7,700 nt of DNA from Acetobacteraceae bacterium (GTDB lineage Bacteria; Pseudomonadota; Alphaproteobacteria; Acetobacterales; Acetobacteraceae), in assembly GCA_025356735.1 (NCBI GenBank), contig JANXRT010000434.1:1-7700 (forward strand). The letters run 5' to 3'. The notes below the pieces were generated by a model. The model had not been told where the DNA came from. It did not search any database and was given only the letters and a program-made list of their open reading frames with translations. The position numbers were made by a program, and so were the translations under genes. Of this stretch, positions 5,337-7,700 are shown one piece after another; position 1 is the stretch's first letter, and each line of letters begins with the position of its first letter.

Positions 5337-6530
5337 TTAAGGAAACATCTCTGTCTCCGCCTCGATCTTTGCTGGATCTAGCGTCATCCCGAGGCCGGGC
5401 TCATCATTGGCAGAAATCTCGCCACCGACCGGCACCACCGGGTGTGCCAGGAAGTGCTGGTTGATCGCGTTCCACTTGACCAGGTATTCCTGGTAAGGCG
5501 TCAGGATCGGCGATTGCGCCAGCGAGAAATGGATACCCACCGGCGTCGAATGGCCGTGCGGAATGACGATCAGGTCGTGCGCGCTGGCCAAAGCGGCGAT
5601 CTTCAGGGTCTCCGACAACCCGCCGCACCAGTAGATGTCCGGCTGCAATATATCCAGCGCGCCGGCGTCGATGAACCGGCGAAAGCCCCAGCGGGTGTAT
5701 TCATGCTCCGCCCCCGACAGCGGAATCGATATCTTGTCCTTGATCCGCCGGTGGCTGTCGATGCGGTCCGGCATCACGCATTCCTCCAGCCATTTCGGCC
5801 GGAACTCGGCAATCCGGCTGGCGAGTTCAATCACGTAAGGCACGTCCATCGACTGCCAGCAATCGAGCATGATGTCGTCGTCTTCGCCTAGCGCACTTCG
5901 AAGAGTGCGCACCAGCTCGACATTGTGCTTCATGCCCGCGGGGCCGCTCATCGGACCATGGCGGAAGAACCATTTCTGCGACCGGTAGCCCATCGCCTGG
6001 TACTGCTGCGCCCGGTCCCGCACCCGCGCCGGATCGAGCACGTTGAACCCCAGCATGCTCGCATAGGCCGGGATCGAGAGCCGCGTCGGCCCGCCCAGCA
6101 GCCGCAGCACCGGCACCTTCAGCCAGCGGCCTTTGAGGTCCCAAAGCGCGCAGTCCACCGCCGAGATCGCCAGCATCGCGTCGCCCTGGCGGCCATGCAC
6201 CATGAACCGGTGCATCTGGTCCCACAGCATCTCGTGGGCGATCGGGTCGCGCCCGAGCAGCAGCGGCCGCAACCGCCCGGCGACGATCGAGGCCACGCCA
6301 TCGGGCACCGGCCCGGCGATCCCGCTGACGCCCTCATCGGTATCGATCTTGATGAAGCAGCTTTCGATCCGGAAGTGGCTGGCATCGATCTGCTCGCCGC
6401 CCTCGAAATCGTCACGCGCGCGGTAGTCGGCGTAGATGTCCACCGGGCGCACCAGCCGTTCCTCCCAGAACGGTCCGTCAGTCTCCATCGTGCCGCGCAA
6501 CCGCCGCACCCTCACTGACGTTATCTTCAT
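5337..6530 (-). CDS. Enolase-superfamily (mandelate racemase/muconate lactonizing) sugar-acid dehydratase, L-rhamnonate dehydratase-like
   Basis: This 397-residue protein has the two-part layout of the superfamily: an alpha+beta capping domain (about 1-135) and a TIM-barrel. The metal ligands are Asp223 (MLDCW), Glu249 (WLEEC) and Glu275 (SGAEHE), followed by the catalytic pair Asp298 (QPDIYWCGG) and His325 (PHGHS). The blocks LDCWQSMDVPY, KWLEEC and LQPDIYWCGGL closely match E. coli RhmD, which dehydrates L-rhamnonate to 2-keto-3-deoxy-L-rhamnonate. The surrounding loops differ (YRSQKWFFRHGP at 182-193, and a one-residue insertion at SGAEHE), so another six-carbon acid sugar is possible. No aldolase, kinase, transporter or regulator of a sugar-acid pathway is next to it. 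The ATG at 6530 has only a weak purine-rich site upstream. It is divergent from the SHOCT-type gene over an 85-bp spacer. Confidence 0.9.
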   Translation of the reverse strand: MKITSVRVRRLRGTMETDGPFWEERLVRPVDIYADYRARDDFEGGEQIDASHFRIESCFIKIDTDEGVSGIAGPVPDGVASIVAGRLRPLLLGRDPIAHEMLWDQMHRFMVHGRQGDAMLAISAVDCALWDLKGRWLKVPVLRLLGGPTRLSIPAYASMLGFNVLDPARVRDRAQQYQAMGYRSQKWFFRHGPMSGPAGMKHNVELVRTLRSALGEDDDIMLDCWQSMDVPYVIELASRIAEFRPKWLEECVMPDRIDSHRRIKDKISIPLSGAEHEYTRWGFRRFIDAGALDILQPDIYWCGGLSETLKIAALASAHDLIVIPHGHSTPVGIHFSLAQSPILTPYQEYLVKWNAINQHFLAHPVVPVGGEISANDEPGLGMTLDPAKIEAETEMFP

Positions 6531-6603
6531 GAACCGTCTTTTCTTTGTTGCCCGGATCGGATGGTAAGGCGGATCAAGCGGGCTTGGACAGCGACCTTAC
6601 CGT

Positions 6604-6608
6604 AGGAG
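6604..6608 (+). promoter_or_regulatory. Shine-Dalgarno for the SHOCT-type gene
   Basis: AGGAG lies 7 bp before the ATG at 6616. The start codon itself is the end of a perfect 10-bp palindrome, cattgcaatg (6609-6618), which could lightly occlude initiation or be chance. Confidence 0.6.
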
Positions 6609-6615
6609 CATTGCA

Positions 6616-7170
6616 ATGCAGGACCTCACCACCGCCGGCCAGCACACCCTGTCGGATGCCGCAACCAAGCACGGCTTCAGCGAGGACGCCGCCGGCGCCG
6701 TGCTGCGGGCGCTGCGGAAGGGCAACGGCATGGCCCAGTTCAACCATCCCGAGCTGGGCGGCATGGGCCAGTGGTCGTCCGGCATGGTGATGATCGGCGA
6801 CATGGGCAACAACGGCCTGAAGTCGCGCGTCGACGCGCTGTGCCACGATCTCGCCGAGGCGCTGAACCACGGCGGCGTGTTCCACGACGCGGCGGACGCG
6901 GAAAGTCCGCCTGCCGGTGCGTCGGGGAACTGGTGGCCATCCGAACTCGGCTCGCCCGGCTCCTCCGGTGCCCAGAACGACATGCGCTACGCGGTGTTTC
7001 CGTCGGCGCACCGCATCGCCGTGCGATCCGGCGGCAAGGTCACCGTCTATGACAGCGGCGAGCACGCAATCCATGGCGTTTCGCAAGCCCAAGGCGGCTC
7101 TCAGACGCTGGTTTTCTCCAGCCAGCAGGGCCAGGTCTCGACGGCGGACCTGCCGGTCGTCAAAAGCTGA
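6616..7170 (+). CDS. SHOCT-associated-type protein of unknown function
   Basis: This 184-residue protein has no signal peptide or membrane segment. Its N-terminal part (1-83) has a helical segment with LTTAGQHTLSDAATKHGFS, then AQFNHPELGGMGQWSSGMVMIGDM (40-63), rich in Gly and Met, then a helix GLKSRVDALCHDLAEAL. After a Gly/Ser/Pro linker (85-105) comes NWWPSELGSPGSSGAQNDMRYAVFPSAHRIAV (105-136) and a beta-rich tail to 184. From memory this order (FNH.E.GG.GQW, WWP.ELG, GAQNDMRYA.F..A.R.A) is that of alphaproteobacterial proteins annotated as SHOCT-domain-containing, whose function is unknown. The terminal SHOCT helix pair itself is not visible here: the protein ends at LPVVKS, so this copy would be a SHOCT-less form. 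It is followed after 27 bp by the monooxygenase gene, and the two are probably one operon. Confidence 0.8.
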   Translation: MQDLTTAGQHTLSDAATKHGFSEDAAGAVLRALRKGNGMAQFNHPELGGMGQWSSGMVMIGDMGNNGLKSRVDALCHDLAEALNHGGVFHDAADAESPPAGASGNWWPSELGSPGSSGAQNDMRYAVFPSAHRIAVRSGGKVTVYDSGEHAIHGVSQAQGGSQTLVFSSQQGQVSTADLPVVKS

Positions 7171-7197
7171 CTTTCCTCCCTTCATAAGGAAGCATCC

Positions 7198-7515
7198 ATG
7201 TACGTCGCCATGAACCGGTTCAAGGTAGCGCCTGGGTCCGAGAGCGAGTTCGAACATGTCTGGACCTCGCGCGACACGCATTTGCGCGACGTGCCGGGGT
7301 TCGTCGAGTTCCACCTGTTGCGCGGCCCGGCGCACGACGATCACGTGCTCTATGCCTCGCACACCATCTGGAGCGACTACAAGTCGTTCGAGGCCTGGAC
7401 AAGGTCCGAGGCATTCCGCCTCGCCCACCAGAACGCCGGCGGCAACAAGGCGCTCTACTCCGGCCACCCGGAATTCGAAGGCTTCGAGTCCGTCCAAACT
7501 GTTGCCCGCGGCTAG
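7198..7515 (+). CDS. Antibiotic-biosynthesis-monooxygenase-fold protein, IsdG/HmuQ-type haem-degrading monooxygenase
   Basis: This 105-residue protein is a single ferredoxin-like ABM domain, of the length usual for IsdG/HmuQ-type enzymes, which work as dimers. MNRFKVAPGSESEFEHVW (5-22) and VPGFVEFHLLRGP (32-44) are characteristic, as are SFEAWTRSEAFRLAH (63-77) and GHPEFEGFE (89-97). The catalytic triad of IsdG-type haem oxygenases is present as Asn6, Trp67 and His77; His77 would be the haem iron ligand. The expected activity is oxygenolytic cleavage of haem to release iron, in the cytoplasm. ABM proteins with other substrates exist, but the complete triad and the strong resemblance to rhizobial HmuQ/HmuD favour haem. 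AAGGAA lies 6 bp before the ATG at 7198. No haem transporter or TonB gene is visible in the window, nor an iron-responsive site that I could recognise. Confidence 0.88.
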   Translation: MYVAMNRFKVAPGSESEFEHVWTSRDTHLRDVPGFVEFHLLRGPAHDDHVLYASHTIWSDYKSFEAWTRSEAFRLAHQNAGGNKALYSGHPEFEGFESVQTVARG

Positions 7516-7516
7516 G

Positions 7517-7573
7517 TAAGGCGCCCCGGGGCGCTACCCCGGCGGGGTATGGGGCAGAGCCCCATGCTTGCTT
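7517..7573 (-). repeat. Intergenic hairpin repeat, copy C (best preserved)
   Basis: Three perfect hairpins run back to back: gcgcccc/ggggcgc (7521-7534, no loop), tacccc/ggggta (7535-7540 and 7544-7549, loop ggc) and atggggc/gccccat (7549-7555 and 7559-7565, loop aga). Its reverse complement aligns with copy A, including the flank aagcatggggc. It lies right after the monooxygenase stop codon and before the DUF2188-like gene, where it could end or attenuate transcription or protect the upstream mRNA end. Confidence 0.8.
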
Positions 7574-7606
7574 CATCAACGGAACAACCCGGAACGTGCC
7601 TGCCGC

Positions 7607-7626
7607 GATTGCATTGCTTTGCAATC
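7607..7626 (+). promoter_or_regulatory. 7-bp hairpin abutting the ribosome binding site of the DUF2188-like gene
   Basis: gattgca (7607-7613) pairs perfectly with tgcaatc (7620-7626) around ttgctt, and the ribosome binding site aagggag (7627-7633) begins at the next base. It could shape translation initiation of the downstream gene. A regulator cannot be inferred from the sequence. Confidence 0.4.
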
Positions 7627-7639
7627 AAGGGAGCACAAA

Positions 7640-7700
7640 ATGGCAGACGTTCACTACAAGGTTGTCGAGCACGACGGCGGCTGGGCCTACACCCAGCAGG
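7640..7700 (+). CDS. DUF2188-like small protein (3' partial, first 20 codons)
   Basis: ATG at 7640 follows aagggag with 6 bp spacing, so the start is well supported. The visible residues MADVHYKVVEHDGGWAYTQQ match the opening strand and HDGGWAY turn of DUF2188-type proteins: small, widespread proteins of unknown function, usually 60-80 residues. The gene runs off the window end. It is in the same direction as the monooxygenase gene but separated from it by repeat copy C and a hairpin, so it may be its own unit. Confidence 0.65.
   Translation, partial: MADVHYKVVEHDGGWAYTQQ

Noticed and set aside
6574..7497. Long minus-strand frame (307 residues) opposite the SHOCT-type and monooxygenase genes
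   Set aside because: It is a GC-driven shadow spanning two genes that each have their own ribosome binding site and conserved motifs.
7517..7573. Reading copy C, or the other hairpin repeats, as a CRISPR array or a classical rho-independent terminator
   Set aside because: There is no regular repeat-spacer pattern and no T run after the stems. The full-length likeness between dispersed copies fits an interspersed repeat better.

Overview
This window looks like chromosomal DNA from a GC-rich alphaproteobacterium. The best guess is Acetobacteraceae or another Rhodospirillales member. That guess rests on the very high GC, long antisense shadow frames, weak Shine-Dalgarno sites, and a set of proteins (DauA-like flavoenzyme, SHOCT-associated protein, IsdG-type monooxygenase, GC-rich hairpin repeats) typical of that group. 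It was made by eye, without any database search. There is no rRNA, tRNA, CRISPR array, phage gene or transposase.

Left part (1-3554). The tail of an unrecognised 5'-partial gene (+) meets three minus-strand genes: a FAS1/fasciclin lipoprotein (1207-1812), a secreted methionine sulfoxide reductase A (1957-2673) and a short-chain dehydrogenase (2694-3554). The dehydrogenase and msrA are 20 bp apart and probably cotranscribed. The fasciclin gene follows after 144 bp, in which a 14-bp tandem duplication runs over the msrA stop codon. MsrA and FAS1 are both export-targeted, so this side includes envelope proteins.

Middle part (3555-5336). A 374-bp, partly AT-rich spacer separates the dehydrogenase from a divergent DauA-like FAD D-amino-acid dehydrogenase (3929-5074). 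A perfect inverted repeat near the flavoenzyme start overlaps the -35 box of a good candidate minus-strand promoter. A 67-residue proline-rich ORF follows the flavoenzyme after 4 bp. It converges with an enolase-superfamily sugar-acid dehydratase of the RhmD type (5337-6530, minus). A hairpin repeat fills the gap between these convergent genes.

Right part (6531-7700). Divergent from the dehydratase is a plus-strand cluster: a SHOCT-associated-type protein of unknown function, an IsdG/HmoA-type antibiotic-biosynthesis/haem-degrading monooxygenase with an intact N-W-H triad, and the first 20 codons of a DUF2188-like protein. A second well-formed hairpin repeat lies between the last two.

I see no clearly new multi-gene system. 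The points most worth a second look are three dispersed copies of one multi-hairpin intergenic repeat, a D-arginine-dehydrogenase relative that has lost the acidic residue that reads the arginine side chain, an exported MsrA with a single cysteine, and the inverted repeat/promoter overlap in the divergent spacer.
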